Source: Candidatus Nanohaloarchaea archaeon
GTDB lineage: Archaea; Nanohalarchaeota; Nanosalinia; Nanosalinales; Nanosalinaceae
Length of the DNA: 64,000 nucleotides
NCBI GenBank assembly: GCA_014297435.1
Contig: JACOQA010000001.1
Coordinates: 215,796 to 279,795, forward strand
Direction of reading: 5' to 3'
Positions 16,815 to 24,710 of the stretch are shown in pieces; the first letter of the stretch is position 1, and the number at the start of each line of letters is the position of its first letter. The translations under genes and the position numbers were made by a program. The notes under the pieces were generated by a model. The model saw nothing but the letters and a program-made list of their open reading frames with translations. It was not told where the DNA came from and ran no database searches.

Positions 16815-17069
16815 ATGGGACGGGGGATGTATCTTTACAGAGGGGAAATGGATGAAACCGAGTTCGGGAATCTACAAGAAAAAATACTCAAGGAATATGG
16901 TATGTAGAAAGGGGTTGACTATTAAATTGGTGATGAACCAGATAATCCTAAACTAGGTATGAATCCAGATGATCCGGAACTGAAGGTAGACGTTGTCCCC
17001 TTGAGTCTAACAGTACCTTATTACGGCGAAGAAGATGTACTTGAAGCCTTTGGAAATCTAACGGATTGA
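16815..17069 (+). pseudogene. Relic of a small acidic protein gene with two in-frame stops
   Basis: From ATG 16815 one frame runs through TAG at 16905 and TAA at 16923 to a final TGA at 17067. The three pieces together resemble an ordinary acidic protein: a starting MGRGMYLYRGEMDETEFGN, a PDNPKLGMNPDDPEL segment, and an end VPYYGEEDVLEAFGNLTD. The coding-like composition on both sides of the stops suggests a recently broken gene of about 82 residues. Alternatively only the last 36 codons (ATG 16959) are translated. The 353-base gap between carbonic anhydrase and the ArsR-like gene holds nothing else. Confidence 0.4.
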
Positions 17070-17101
17070 TTCTCTCTATATCGGTTTCAAATGAAACGGA
17101 T

Positions 17102-17644
17102 TTATTCCCCGAGTTTCCTCATAGTGTAACCATAAACGAAGCTAACCATTGATATTCCAAAGAGTCCTAGAGCTAGGAATAGGAACAGATCTGCGGATAC
17201 AAGTCCGCTTTCGGAAGCTTTCTGCGCCTTTTCTGCTGTATCCATAGCTCCCATTTGGTTCATCGTAGTCATGGCAGAGGCTGCTTCCTCCTGAGCTTTC
17301 TGCTTTCCAAGCTGTGTGAACGAATAAGTCCCTATGCCTAACGCGGCAATTCCTGAAATCGCTGAGCCGGTAAGTGAGAACTTGACTTTTCTTTCTTTTC
17401 CGTTTACTATCGTTTCAGCTTTTCTCGTAGGCTTGTAAACCACTCGCTTCCGTCCATCTTTCTCGTCTTTTTCGACGAGTTCTGCTTCGTGAAGCTTTGT
17501 CAGGTGAGAGGAGACAGTTGACTTGGACTTGCCTATCTCATTACTTATGCTGGTAGGTGTTGCGTCTTTCTCCATTACGCTGTTTAGTATCCTGATCCTT
17601 GTTGGTGAGGAGAGTGCTTTAACGGCGTTGAAGTCAAGTTCCAT
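17102..17644 (-). CDS. Membrane-anchored ArsR-type winged-helix regulator
   Basis: Residues 1-80 form a winged helix: VKALSSPTRIRILNSVMEKD, then the recognition region ISNEIGKSKSTVSSHLTKLH, then the wing DGRKRVVYKPT. Two hydrophobic segments follow (about residues 92-108 and 150-172), separated by an Ala/Met/Gln-rich stretch probably outside the membrane. This makes it a candidate one-component membrane sensor of DNA-binding type. The start at 17644 is about 26 bases from an A/T-rich TATA-like site. A perfect inverted repeat just upstream (17686-17709) is a likely autoregulatory operator. Ligand unknown. Confidence 0.8.
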   Translation of the reverse strand: MELDFNAVKALSSPTRIRILNSVMEKDATPTSISNEIGKSKSTVSSHLTKLHEAELVEKDEKDGRKRVVYKPTRKAETIVNGKERKVKFSLTGSAISGIAALGIGTYSFTQLGKQKAQEEAASAMTTMNQMGAMDTAEKAQKASESGLVSADLFLFLALGLFGISMVSFVYGYTMRKLGE

Positions 17645-17685
17645 GATCTAAACTTTCTTAGGGTATCTTTTATTTTTCATATCTG

Positions 17686-17709
17686 TTTGTTCGAGTTGAG
17701 TCGAACAAA
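17686..17709. promoter_or_regulatory. Perfect 9-base inverted repeat, likely operator
   Basis: TTTGTTCGA (17686-17694) and TCGAACAAA (17701-17709) are exact reverse complements separated by GTTGAG. The site lies 42 bases before the ArsR-like start codon, just upstream of its TATA region. ArsR-family dimers bind such palindromes, so autoregulation is the simplest reading. It could also be a hairpin, since a short T-run follows on the plus strand. Confidence 0.55.
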
Positions 17710-17771
17710 TTTTTGTAGGTCGCTGAACCTGTTTTTATGTGTTGCCATAGGTGTGAGCTGGTATTAACTCT

Positions 17772-17814
17772 TCTCGACCTTGTTTTTAAGGGTTTCGGCG
17801 AGAACCCGGTTTTT
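17772..17814 (+). terminator. Hairpin-plus-T-run region, possible terminator or leader
   Basis: GGGTT (17790-17794) pairs with AACCC (17803-17807), followed by GGTTTTT. An alternative stem pairs TTCTCG (17772-17777) with CGAGAA (17799-17804). The two mutually exclusive stems lie upstream of the histone-like gene's TATA box (near 17855), so they are not in its leader. No gene precedes them on the plus strand for 700 bases other than the relic gene. Confidence 0.3.
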
Positions 17815-17852
17815 AGACCTTAGTAGTAAAGATTTCAGGGAGTATCGCCCGT

Positions 17853-17891
17853 ACCTATAAAAAAGAGGCTTCATAATGTTTCCTTGGTGAT
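17853..17891 (+). promoter_or_regulatory. Promoter and ribosome site of the DUF1931 gene
   Basis: A TATA box CCTATAAAAAAG spans about 17854-17865. The sequence GGTGATC at 17886-17892 complements the archaeal 16S rRNA 3' end and lies 5-6 bases before ATG 17898. The gene therefore appears to have a short leader with a true Shine-Dalgarno site, unlike its leaderless neighbours. Confidence 0.6.
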
Positions 17892-17897
17892 CAGAAC

Positions 17898-18065
17898 ATG
17901 GTAGACGTACTTAAGAAGTCTGGCGTCCGTGACGCAGCTGACGGAGTCAACGTAGGCTCCGATTTCTATGAAGCTCTAGACGACGAGGTAAAGGACCTTG
18001 TAGAAAGAGCAGTAGAAAGAGCACAGGAAAACGGACGAAAGACCGTCAAGGCAAGAGACGTTTAA
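17898..18065 (+). CDS. DUF1931 histone-like protein, 55 aa
   Basis: This short gene encodes MVDVLKKSGVRDA, then VNVGSDFYEALDDEV, then LVERAVERAQ and NGRKTVKARDV. The pattern FYEALD...LVERA...NGRKTVKxRD matches DUF1931, a single-histone-fold family common in haloarchaea and found in some bacteria. The last part equals the loop-2/helix-3 region of histones. It is acidic apart from the basic RKTVKARD end. It probably acts as a chromatin or DNA-associated protein, though the family's role is not established. Start and frame are supported by the GGTGATC ribosome site and TATA box upstream. Confidence 0.88.
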   Translation: MVDVLKKSGVRDAADGVNVGSDFYEALDDEVKDLVERAVERAQENGRKTVKARDV

Positions 18066-18136
18066 AATACGTTCTCTAGCTTTCTAATTTCAACTGTTTC
18101 CCTTTTTATTTTCACGAAGAAAGAAAATTAAATGTA

Positions 18137-18352
18137 TTAGAGCTCTTCGCCCCTTCTCTCGACTTCATCCAGGTACATTTCGATCTCCTGAAGTGCTTCC
18201 CTTAACTCTTCAACGGTCTCAATATTCTCTATAGGCAATCTACCTAGGTCTCCCTCGTTAATAGTGATTACAGCTTTTCCATCATCAGCCTCTACCTTAA
18301 ATTCGAGGACATCATGAGGTCCTTCTTTGAATTCGTGTAAGATCTCGTTCAT
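18137..18352 (-). CDS. Small acidic hypothetical protein, 71 aa
   Basis: The product is acidic, with a beta-rich first half (HDVLEFKVEADDGKAVITIN) and a helical second half ending EVERRGEEL. It begins 3 bases after the stop of the phosphohexomutase gene upstream, so it is the last gene of the sugar-nucleotide operon. I do not recognise a family and its place in the pathway is unknown. Confidence 0.65.
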   Translation of the reverse strand: MNEILHEFKEGPHDVLEFKVEADDGKAVITINEGDLGRLPIENIETVEELREALQEIEMYLDEVERRGEEL

Positions 18353-18355
18353 AAA

Positions 18356-19690
18356 CTATACAGTTTTCGAGACGGTTTTATGGTTTCCGGGAACCTTCGA
18401 TCTTATTCTCTCCAGAAGCTTCTCCATCTCCTCTTCATCTTCACCCTCTAATGTGACACGGACTATTGGCTCCGATCCAGAAGATCTTATCTTCGCTTCA
18501 ACCTGCTCTTTTCGGATTATAACAGTATCAAGCTTTCTATTGACAGTTCCTTCAGTCTCTATATCTTCTATTTTATTCACGGCTTCGTGCTTCTGGTCTG
18601 TTTCAAGGTTTTTCTTGGATATCTTTCTCTGAGGCAGTTTCTCCTGCATCAGGGAAAGCCTTTCATCCTTTTCAATTAGTAGTCCTGCTACTACAGCTGT
18701 GAAGAGACAGCCACTGTCATAGGGCGTGAAATTCGAGTCCATTAAGTGACCGTTAGGCTCTCCTCCAAAAACCGTTTCCCCGTCTGTAAGTATGTCACCT
18801 ACCTCGACGTGCTTTACCTTGTCTTTTCCAACTACTTCCTCGATAAGCCCGCTTGAATTTATTGTGCAGATAATTTTACTGGAGAACTCGAGATACTTGG
18901 CGCCAAGAAGCGCTAAGGTGTGGTCTCCAGGAATATACTCCCCCTTTTCATTTACAAAAACAGCTCTGTCAGCATCCCCGTCTGTTGCAACACCCATGTC
19001 GGCGTCTGAACTCTCTACTCTTTTCTTAAGACTCTTTATATTTTCTTTTTCGGGTTCAGGAGATCTTTCTGGGAATTTGTGATGAATATTTTCATTTACG
19101 GTTTCGACTTCGGCGCCCAGTTCCACCAGTATTTCTGGAAGGAACGGCGCAGAAACTGAGTGACCGGGATCAACTACAATCTTCAGCCCTTTCAAATCAT
19201 CTTCGAAAATTTGGTTATAACGCGCTATTACTCCGTTTATGTACTCTCTACCGAGATCTTTTTGTCGAATTTCGCCTTCCGCTGATTCATAATCCTGATT
19301 TTTGTATAGTTTCTCTAGCTGCTGTTTTTTCTTTCCGTGAAGTATTTTTCCGGTTTGATCCAGGGCTTTGACTCCTCCGAAGTTAGGGGGCATATGTGAG
19401 GCTGTGATGTTGGCGCCTCCATCAAAATTCTTCTTATTGACCATGTATGATATCATGTCGGTGGTAGCGATACCTACTTGGGTTACCGTACATCCTCCAT
19501 CTTTCAATCCTTTGCTAAGTTGTCTGTAGAAACGTGGTGAGGATTCTCTACCGTCTCGACCAACAACTATGTTTCCGGTGTTGTTATAGAAGTGTGCGAG
19601 TGCTCGTCCCAGTCTGTAGATTTTTTCGGAGTTGATTTCCTCTGGCACTTTACCCCTTATATCGTATCTTCGGAACAGTTCGTCTGTCAT
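18356..19690 (-). CDS. Phosphomannomutase/phosphoglucomutase
   Basis: The enzyme moves phosphate between C6 and C1 of hexoses and supplies sugar-1-phosphates for nucleotide sugars. It has the alpha-D-phosphohexomutase layout over 444 residues: RYDIRGKVPEEI at the start, the phosphoserine loop TASHMPP (Ser98), the metal loop DGDADRAVF near residue 240, the sugar loop GGEPNGH near 310, and the phosphate loop RSSGSEPIVRV near 410. TASHMP replaces the usual TASHNP. It is downstream of two nucleotidyltransferases in the same operon. Whether mannose or glucose is preferred cannot be told. Confidence 0.94.
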   Translation of the reverse strand: MTDELFRRYDIRGKVPEEINSEKIYRLGRALAHFYNNTGNIVVGRDGRESSPRFYRQLSKGLKDGGCTVTQVGIATTDMISYMVNKKNFDGGANITASHMPPNFGGVKALDQTGKILHGKKKQQLEKLYKNQDYESAEGEIRQKDLGREYINGVIARYNQIFEDDLKGLKIVVDPGHSVSAPFLPEILVELGAEVETVNENIHHKFPERSPEPEKENIKSLKKRVESSDADMGVATDGDADRAVFVNEKGEYIPGDHTLALLGAKYLEFSSKIICTINSSGLIEEVVGKDKVKHVEVGDILTDGETVFGGEPNGHLMDSNFTPYDSGCLFTAVVAGLLIEKDERLSLMQEKLPQRKISKKNLETDQKHEAVNKIEDIETEGTVNRKLDTVIIRKEQVEAKIRSSGSEPIVRVTLEGEDEEEMEKLLERIRSKVPGNHKTVSKTV

Positions 19691-19739
19691 TCCTGCATTC
19701 GATTAGTCGGTGGACGAACATTAAAGTCTATGTGCCTAT

Positions 19740-20258
19740 CTATAGATGTTTCTTCGCATATGTTTCTTTGTTCTTCTCGATCTTATCTACAAGATCTTTC
19801 ATCCCCATCTCACTTCTCTTGAATAGAATGCCTGAGACATCCACTCTGTCAAGCTCTTCTTGAGTATCATCAACCAGCACATCAATATCATGAATTTCTT
19901 TCGACCTATCCTGAACAATGAAGAAATCGCTGAAATACTTTAGAGCACCAGAGTTCTCCAGTTTCTTTCTCTGGAATTTAGGATCTCCTCTAGTAACTAT
20001 AACCTTCTCATGGTCAAGTTTATCTAGCTGTTTCACATCACTGAAAAGAAAGTTATCGGCGTTCTCAAGTTCTGAAAGAAGTGTTTCAGGTTTTACTCCT
20101 AGAATATCCGCATGCTCCCTGAAATCATAACCTTCATGGTTTCTAGCTTTAGAATAAGTTTCCGAGAAACGGGAAAACCTGCTCTCAAGTTCTTCTTTAA
20201 ACGCATCTGTATCGAACAACACCCGGTCAAAGTCAACGCCAATCCTCAATGGTTTCAC
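19740..20258 (-). CDS. HAD-superfamily hydrolase-like protein
   Basis: The motif GVDFDRVLFDTD (residues 7-18) is HAD motif I, although the second Asp of the usual DxD is kept as DFD with Arg following. Motif II/III-like segments are VIVTRGDPKF with a downstream Lys and the acidic VLVDDTQEELDRV. The helical cap is small. Such 172-residue HAD proteins are phosphatases or noncatalytic relatives. The first 26 bases overlap the end of the upstream nucleotidyltransferase gene, which ties it to sugar-nucleotide metabolism. Substrate unknown. Confidence 0.8.
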   Translation of the reverse strand: MKPLRIGVDFDRVLFDTDAFKEELESRFSRFSETYSKARNHEGYDFREHADILGVKPETLLSELENADNFLFSDVKQLDKLDHEKVIVTRGDPKFQRKKLENSGALKYFSDFFIVQDRSKEIHDIDVLVDDTQEELDRVDVSGILFKRSEMGMKDLVDKIEKNKETYAKKHL

Positions 20259-21453
20259 CGTCCTTCAATAATGTGTTGTCAGCTATGTTCTGCGTCACTT
20301 TTTCGTTGCTGTCAGTTGCAGCTCTGAAACCTATCTTTCTCCCAGGTTTGATCGTGGAGTTAACACCGATCTTGACTTCGGACGCTATTATGCTTCCGAG
20401 CTTTTTTCTACCTGTATCGTACATTTCACCTTTCACTTTCATTTTAACGTTTTCCGAATCGTTTCTCAGGTTCGCGGTTTTTGCTCCAGCACCTAGATTC
20501 ACCTTTTTCCCGATGTAGGAATCTCCGATGTAGTTAAAGTGAGGGATGCCGGTTTTCTCTCCTATTATAGAGTTCTTCACTTCAGACTTTCCGACATCAA
20601 CATCTTCTTCAAGAACCGTTCTAGGTCGGATGTAAGCCCCAGGACCTACTTCACAGCCTGACTTCACTACAGCAGGACCTTCTATAACAGAGTTAGAATC
20701 TATTTTAGCACCTTCTTCGATTATCACTTTGCCTTTTATCTCGGCTGAATCAGCAACATCACCTCCTATGCTGGTTTCATTGATTTGTTCAGGTAACAGG
20801 ACTTCGTTTGCCTCGATCAGCTGCCATGGATAGCTGCATGGAAGCCATCTGTCCGCTTCAACACACCTAACCTCTTCATCTTCTATATACTGGTTGAGGG
20901 CGTCAGTAATCTCATACTCTCCTCTTTCAGACTTTTCAACTTTCTCAAGCAGCTCGAAGAATCTTTCCTCAACAAAGTAACAACCTATATTTACCATGTC
21001 TGATTTAGGGTTGTCGGGCTTCTCCTCCACATCGATTATTTCCCCGTCTTCAATGTCGAATACCCCAAAATTTTCAGGCTTGTCCGCTTTTTTGGCAAGT
21101 ATAGCCGAGTCGTTATCTAGAACTTCTCTGACTGATTCACCGTAGATATCATCGCCGTTCAGGATCAGAGTCCTTCCATCAACCTCTTCTTTAGCCTGTA
21201 GTGCTGCATCAGCTGTACCCTGAGCTTTATCCTGCTCAACTATCTTTATCCCGGACTTTTCGCCGTAAAGTTTCTCAAACTCCTCTATCATATAGCCAGC
21301 TACAATTACAACCTCGTCAACTTTATCCTTGATTAGCTCTATATTGTGTTCGATTATGGGTTTACCTGCCACGGGTAGAAGAGGTTTTGGTGTATCACGG
21401 GTTAGGGGTCTCATCCGGGTTCCTTCTCCCGCTGCCAGTATAACGGCTTTCAT
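20233..21453 (-). CDS. Bifunctional sugar-1-phosphate nucleotidylyltransferase (GlmU-like)
   Basis: The ATG at 21453 begins MKAVILAAGEGTRMRPLTRD, which carries the complete GxGTRxxPxT signature with PKPLLPV following. A TTG four codons upstream is less likely. Residues 1-225 form the nucleotidyltransferase domain (substrate motifs NGDDIYG, VEEKPDNPKSD). Residues about 235-406 form a left-handed beta-helix of hexapeptide repeats (IGGDVADSAEIKGKVIIEEG...). This is the archaeal GlmU/MJ1101-like layout making UDP-GlcNAc or dTDP/UDP-glucose. The exact sugar cannot be read from sequence. Catalytic Arg and Lys are intact, unlike in its neighbour. Confidence 0.9.
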   Translation of the reverse strand: MKAVILAAGEGTRMRPLTRDTPKPLLPVAGKPIIEHNIELIKDKVDEVVIVAGYMIEEFEKLYGEKSGIKIVEQDKAQGTADAALQAKEEVDGRTLILNGDDIYGESVREVLDNDSAILAKKADKPENFGVFDIEDGEIIDVEEKPDNPKSDMVNIGCYFVEERFFELLEKVEKSERGEYEITDALNQYIEDEEVRCVEADRWLPCSYPWQLIEANEVLLPEQINETSIGGDVADSAEIKGKVIIEEGAKIDSNSVIEGPAVVKSGCEVGPGAYIRPRTVLEEDVDVGKSEVKNSIIGEKTGIPHFNYIGDSYIGKKVNLGAGAKTANLRNDSENVKMKVKGEMYDTGRKKLGSIIASEVKIGVNSTIKPGRKIGFRAATDSNEKVTQNIADNTLLKDGETIEDWR

Positions 21454-21512
21454 TATGAATTCCAAGCGCCACGAAATACTTTATGAGTTAAGGTTGGTTT
21501 CATGAAGTCAAT

Positions 21513-22613
21513 TCACTTACTTATCTCGGATAGATCTGTTCTGGCATCCGGGACGAACTTCACGCCGTAGATAGAGTTGTTGACTTCTATGAAGCTTCTT
21601 GGACCGATAAATGACTCTCTTATTGAGGTGTTTGACTTGATGTCGGACTCCTCACCGATCACGGACTGTTCGACAACAGTTGAAGAATCCACAATATTTT
21701 CCTCGAAAAGAAGGGAAGATTCGACGTTGCAAGAGCGTAGCTGGCAGCCCTTGGAAACTGTGGAATCCGAAACAACTGCGTTGGGTCCTAAAATCGCACT
21801 CTCTCCTATATAGCAAGATCCCTCGACAACTGTCCCTGGCTTAATTTCAGCGCCTTCTTCCACCACAGCTTCTCCCAGTATCTCGACGTTTTCATGAACT
21901 TCCGCATTCCCATCTATCTTGGTTTCACTGATCTCTTTGTTTCTCATCACTCTGTCGGCTTCCCAGAGCTTTCTAGGCGATCCGATATCGATCCAATAAT
22001 CCTCAGCGAGCTCAAACCTTGCTTCACCCTTTTCAATTATCATCTCGACAGCTTCAGTAAGATCTTTTTCAGATCCCATATCGTCTAAATATTCGAAGAC
22101 AGAAGGTTTGAAAGCGTAAATGCCCGTATTCACAAGCGTGTTTTCTGGGTTTTCAGGTTTTTCTTTGATTGAGTCAATTTTATCGTTCGTAATGCTTAGA
22201 ACTCCGAATTTTCTGGGACTTGAGCTCTCTTTACTCAGAACAGTTACTTCTGAGTCAGAGCTTTCATGTTTCTCTATTAGAGATTTCAGATTATTCTCTG
22301 AGGTTGCGACATCGCCGTTTACAACCAGAAAATCGTCTTCGATAAAGTTGCATTCCTCTACTGCCGATCCTGTGCCTTCTATCTCTTCCTGCGTAACTAT
22401 GTTTACATCTGTGAACTCGCCGAACTCTTCACGGAACATCTCCTCCCGGTAATTTGTAACAAGATAAATATCGTCTATTCCTGATGATTTCAGTTTTCTG
22501 ACGAGATGTTTGACCAATGGCTGACCCATCACAGGCATCAAACCTGTAGGTTTCGATTCAATTAGTGGGAAAAGCGAGTCTTCTTTCTTCGCACACGGGA
22601 TAACGGCTTTCAT
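21513..22613 (-). CDS. Divergent nucleotidyltransferase-like protein with degenerate signature
   Basis: The fold matches the upstream and downstream sugar nucleotidyltransferases: MKAVIPCAKKEDSLFPLIES, then VVNGDVATSE, KEKPENPENTLVNTG and DYWIDIGSPRKLWEA, then a hexapeptide-repeat tail (residues about 235-366). The key GxGTR loop is replaced by CAKKEDSLF, and the PKP motif is PTG. Catalysis is therefore doubtful. It may be a regulatory partner of the intact enzyme at 20233, as in other enzyme pairs of this superfamily. That is inference. Its start overlaps the end of the upstream oxidoreductase gene by 4 bases. Confidence 0.8.
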   Translation of the reverse strand: MKAVIPCAKKEDSLFPLIESKPTGLMPVMGQPLVKHLVRKLKSSGIDDIYLVTNYREEMFREEFGEFTDVNIVTQEEIEGTGSAVEECNFIEDDFLVVNGDVATSENNLKSLIEKHESSDSEVTVLSKESSSPRKFGVLSITNDKIDSIKEKPENPENTLVNTGIYAFKPSVFEYLDDMGSEKDLTEAVEMIIEKGEARFELAEDYWIDIGSPRKLWEADRVMRNKEISETKIDGNAEVHENVEILGEAVVEEGAEIKPGTVVEGSCYIGESAILGPNAVVSDSTVSKGCQLRSCNVESSLLFEENIVDSSTVVEQSVIGEESDIKSNTSIRESFIGPRSFIEVNNSIYGVKFVPDARTDLSEISK

Positions 22614-23860
22614 CCTGCCAAAGTCTCAGAACCTTCAGCTTCAATAAGCTTTCCATCATCCACAACCATAGACTTCAGTTTGTCGTTCGCTTTCTCAACC
22701 TCTTCCATGTAGTCGCCGCCAATATTCTCTTTGATGTTGAAAATCGCTTCCATGAAAATATCTGTTTCTTTCTCCACTTCTTCAGGTTCTTTATCTCCTA
22801 CAGCTTCCAAGATCGCTTTCTCAAGAACTCTCCAAAGTTGGTCATGCATAAAGTATTCTGTTTCTATTTCTTCACCTGTATCTAGGTCGAATAGCTTGTT
22901 GTGGAGAAGATCGCCTGCCAAATTTTTGTCTCCTTCGATTACCACTAGTCTTGCTTCTTCGTCTACATAGGCGGTTCCTTCAAGGTGGGAGAAACCTCTT
23001 TCGAAAGGTCGATGTCCTGTTTTCTCTTCTATCCTTTTAGCTTCCATCAGTAGTTCTTGGCTGAGACCGAACCAGCTTGAATGCATCTTTACTTTCATGT
23101 CGCTAGAATTAAATTCTGCCTGTGTTACTGCTGTTGCTGTTTCCTCGTCTATATTCTCTGTTCTCCCGCCATGGATGGACATCAGGCGGTCGGAGTTCAT
23201 TTTTGCAGGCATTAAGTGATCTGTTTCTACTTTTTCTAATTCCATTTCTGTCTCTCCCGGTGTTTTCTCTAAAAAGTCTAGAATGTAGGCTTTGTGAACC
23301 ATTTTGTCAAGTACATCGCCGCCCTTGACTCCTGCACGTTTCATGGGTTCGAGAGCTTTTTCAACGCCCACTGAGCTTTCTCTGTAGGTTCTTATCTCAT
23401 CAACTTCTCTCACTAAATCAGTCATTTTCTTTATGACTGGGCTTTCTCTCTCTATGAAGTCGGTTTTCCACATCACCCGTTCGTTTTCCGCCAGTCTTTT
23501 CTCTTCCAGGTGTTGGTCTCGGGTCAGAGAGGCAGGTTTTTCGGCTAGGTGGAAGAATCCGTGTCTTATCGACTTCATGACGTGTTCGGGGTGTGTCTCT
23601 GTAGGACCGGAGTCGTAGATCATGACTTTTTCGTGTTTCTCTGCCTCTTCGTACATCTCCTCTGGATCTTGGAATGTCTGTATATCGATTCCGTTGGCTT
23701 CTGCGAACTTTTCGGCTTTTTCAAGCCTCTCAAAGTCGGTATCGCATACGGCCTCGATCTCTACGTCGACATCCTCGAATTTTCTGCTCATTCTCACAAG
23801 TTTTTCAAATCCGTACCGACCAAAGCTTCCTACTCCGATCTGAAATATTTTGATTCTCAC
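22610..23860 (-). CDS. Gfo/Idh/MocA-family oxidoreductase
   Basis: The first 130 residues form a Rossmann fold with the NAD(P) loop GVGSFGRYGFEKLV (residues about 8-21). It then has a VCDTDFERLEKA beta-alpha pair and the HFFHLAEKPASLT segment, equivalent to the family's EKP motif. The remainder is an alpha/beta sugar-binding domain. Length is 416 residues. The start is GTG at 23860. It is the first gene of a five- or six-gene operon with two nucleotidyltransferases, a HAD protein and a phosphohexomutase, so a sugar or inositol dehydrogenase making a glycan precursor is likely. The substrate is unknown. Confidence 0.85.
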   Translation of the reverse strand: MRIKIFQIGVGSFGRYGFEKLVRMSRKFEDVDVEIEAVCDTDFERLEKAEKFAEANGIDIQTFQDPEEMYEEAEKHEKVMIYDSGPTETHPEHVMKSIRHGFFHLAEKPASLTRDQHLEEKRLAENERVMWKTDFIERESPVIKKMTDLVREVDEIRTYRESSVGVEKALEPMKRAGVKGGDVLDKMVHKAYILDFLEKTPGETEMELEKVETDHLMPAKMNSDRLMSIHGGRTENIDEETATAVTQAEFNSSDMKVKMHSSWFGLSQELLMEAKRIEEKTGHRPFERGFSHLEGTAYVDEEARLVVIEGDKNLAGDLLHNKLFDLDTGEEIETEYFMHDQLWRVLEKAILEAVGDKEPEEVEKETDIFMEAIFNIKENIGGDYMEEVEKANDKLKSMVVDDGKLIEAEGSETLAG

Positions 23861-23996
23861 AATAGATTCTTTCGAATACCTCTGTATAAAAACAGTTGTT
23901 CAAGTTGCATCGAGGCTTAATCTGTTTGAGCTTTTAGGTCCGGACAACAGACGAGTATTTAAACATTTAGTCACTAGTTAGTTAAAGGGGGATAAG

Positions 23997-24644
23997 ATGA
24001 GTTCTGAGGTTTATCCAGACTGGGAAATAGTTCCTGGCTTTAAAGAGGAGAGTGGTAAAGAAGGGTCGAAAACCGTTACTCTTAGGCTTTACGATGAATC
24101 AGATAGGGACGACCATCACCAAGATCTATTGGACTTCCAGAAGGATATAGTGGAGTTAGATATCGCTTCTAAGACAGATGTATATACTGCCGCAATCGCC
24201 AGACAAACAGGTGTAAGCTCTGTTGTATCTCAGTACATAAGAGACGTTATGTCGGATGCTTCTCAAGTTCAGTCAAATGTTGACGGTGAAGACCTTTCAA
24301 GAAACTTTATGAAAGCGTTTTCCGTTGTTAGAGAGCTTGATTACTGGAGTAAAGCCTATGAGGGCATGACAGGAAAGTCTTATCTTTCCAGAAGTGTAGA
24401 TGATTTTCTAGAAGACTACAATAACCAGGAATTCTTGGAGAGCGTAGAAGAAAACGAGGATCATTTAGAAGAATATGCAAAGGACCTAAGAGATCTTGTT
24501 CACCAGGCTGAAGATGTTAACCGGGTACTATTTAACGGTAACTGGGACGACAGAGTCAAACAAGACGTCGAGAGAATGCAGATGGAACTAGAAGATTTCA
24601 AAAATCCATATCTTCTTGGTCTCAGGATGAAGACGGGCGTATAG
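23997..24644 (+). CDS. Hypothetical helical protein, 215 aa
   Basis: This acidic, mainly helical protein is preceded by a strong purine-rich ribosome site (AAAGGGGGAT, 5 bases from the ATG) and by a TATTTAAA box near 23957. No membrane segment or cysteine is present. Residues 60-100 (VYTAAIARQTGVSSVVSQYIRD) have a weak helix-turn-helix look. It lies 66 bases upstream of the L10e gene. The intervening TATTTAAAA box suggests L10e has its own promoter. No family recognised. Confidence 0.7.
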   Translation: MSSEVYPDWEIVPGFKEESGKEGSKTVTLRLYDESDRDDHHQDLLDFQKDIVELDIASKTDVYTAAIARQTGVSSVVSQYIRDVMSDASQVQSNVDGEDLSRNFMKAFSVVRELDYWSKAYEGMTGKSYLSRSVDDFLEDYNNQEFLESVEENEDHLEEYAKDLRDLVHQAEDVNRVLFNGNWDDRVKQDVERMQMELEDFKNPYLLGLRMKTGV

Positions 24645-24710
24645 ACTGCCAAAACTCCTACCCTATTTAAAACTTAACTTCCAGCGTTTCTACAAGAGGT
24701 TTTCAAAACA

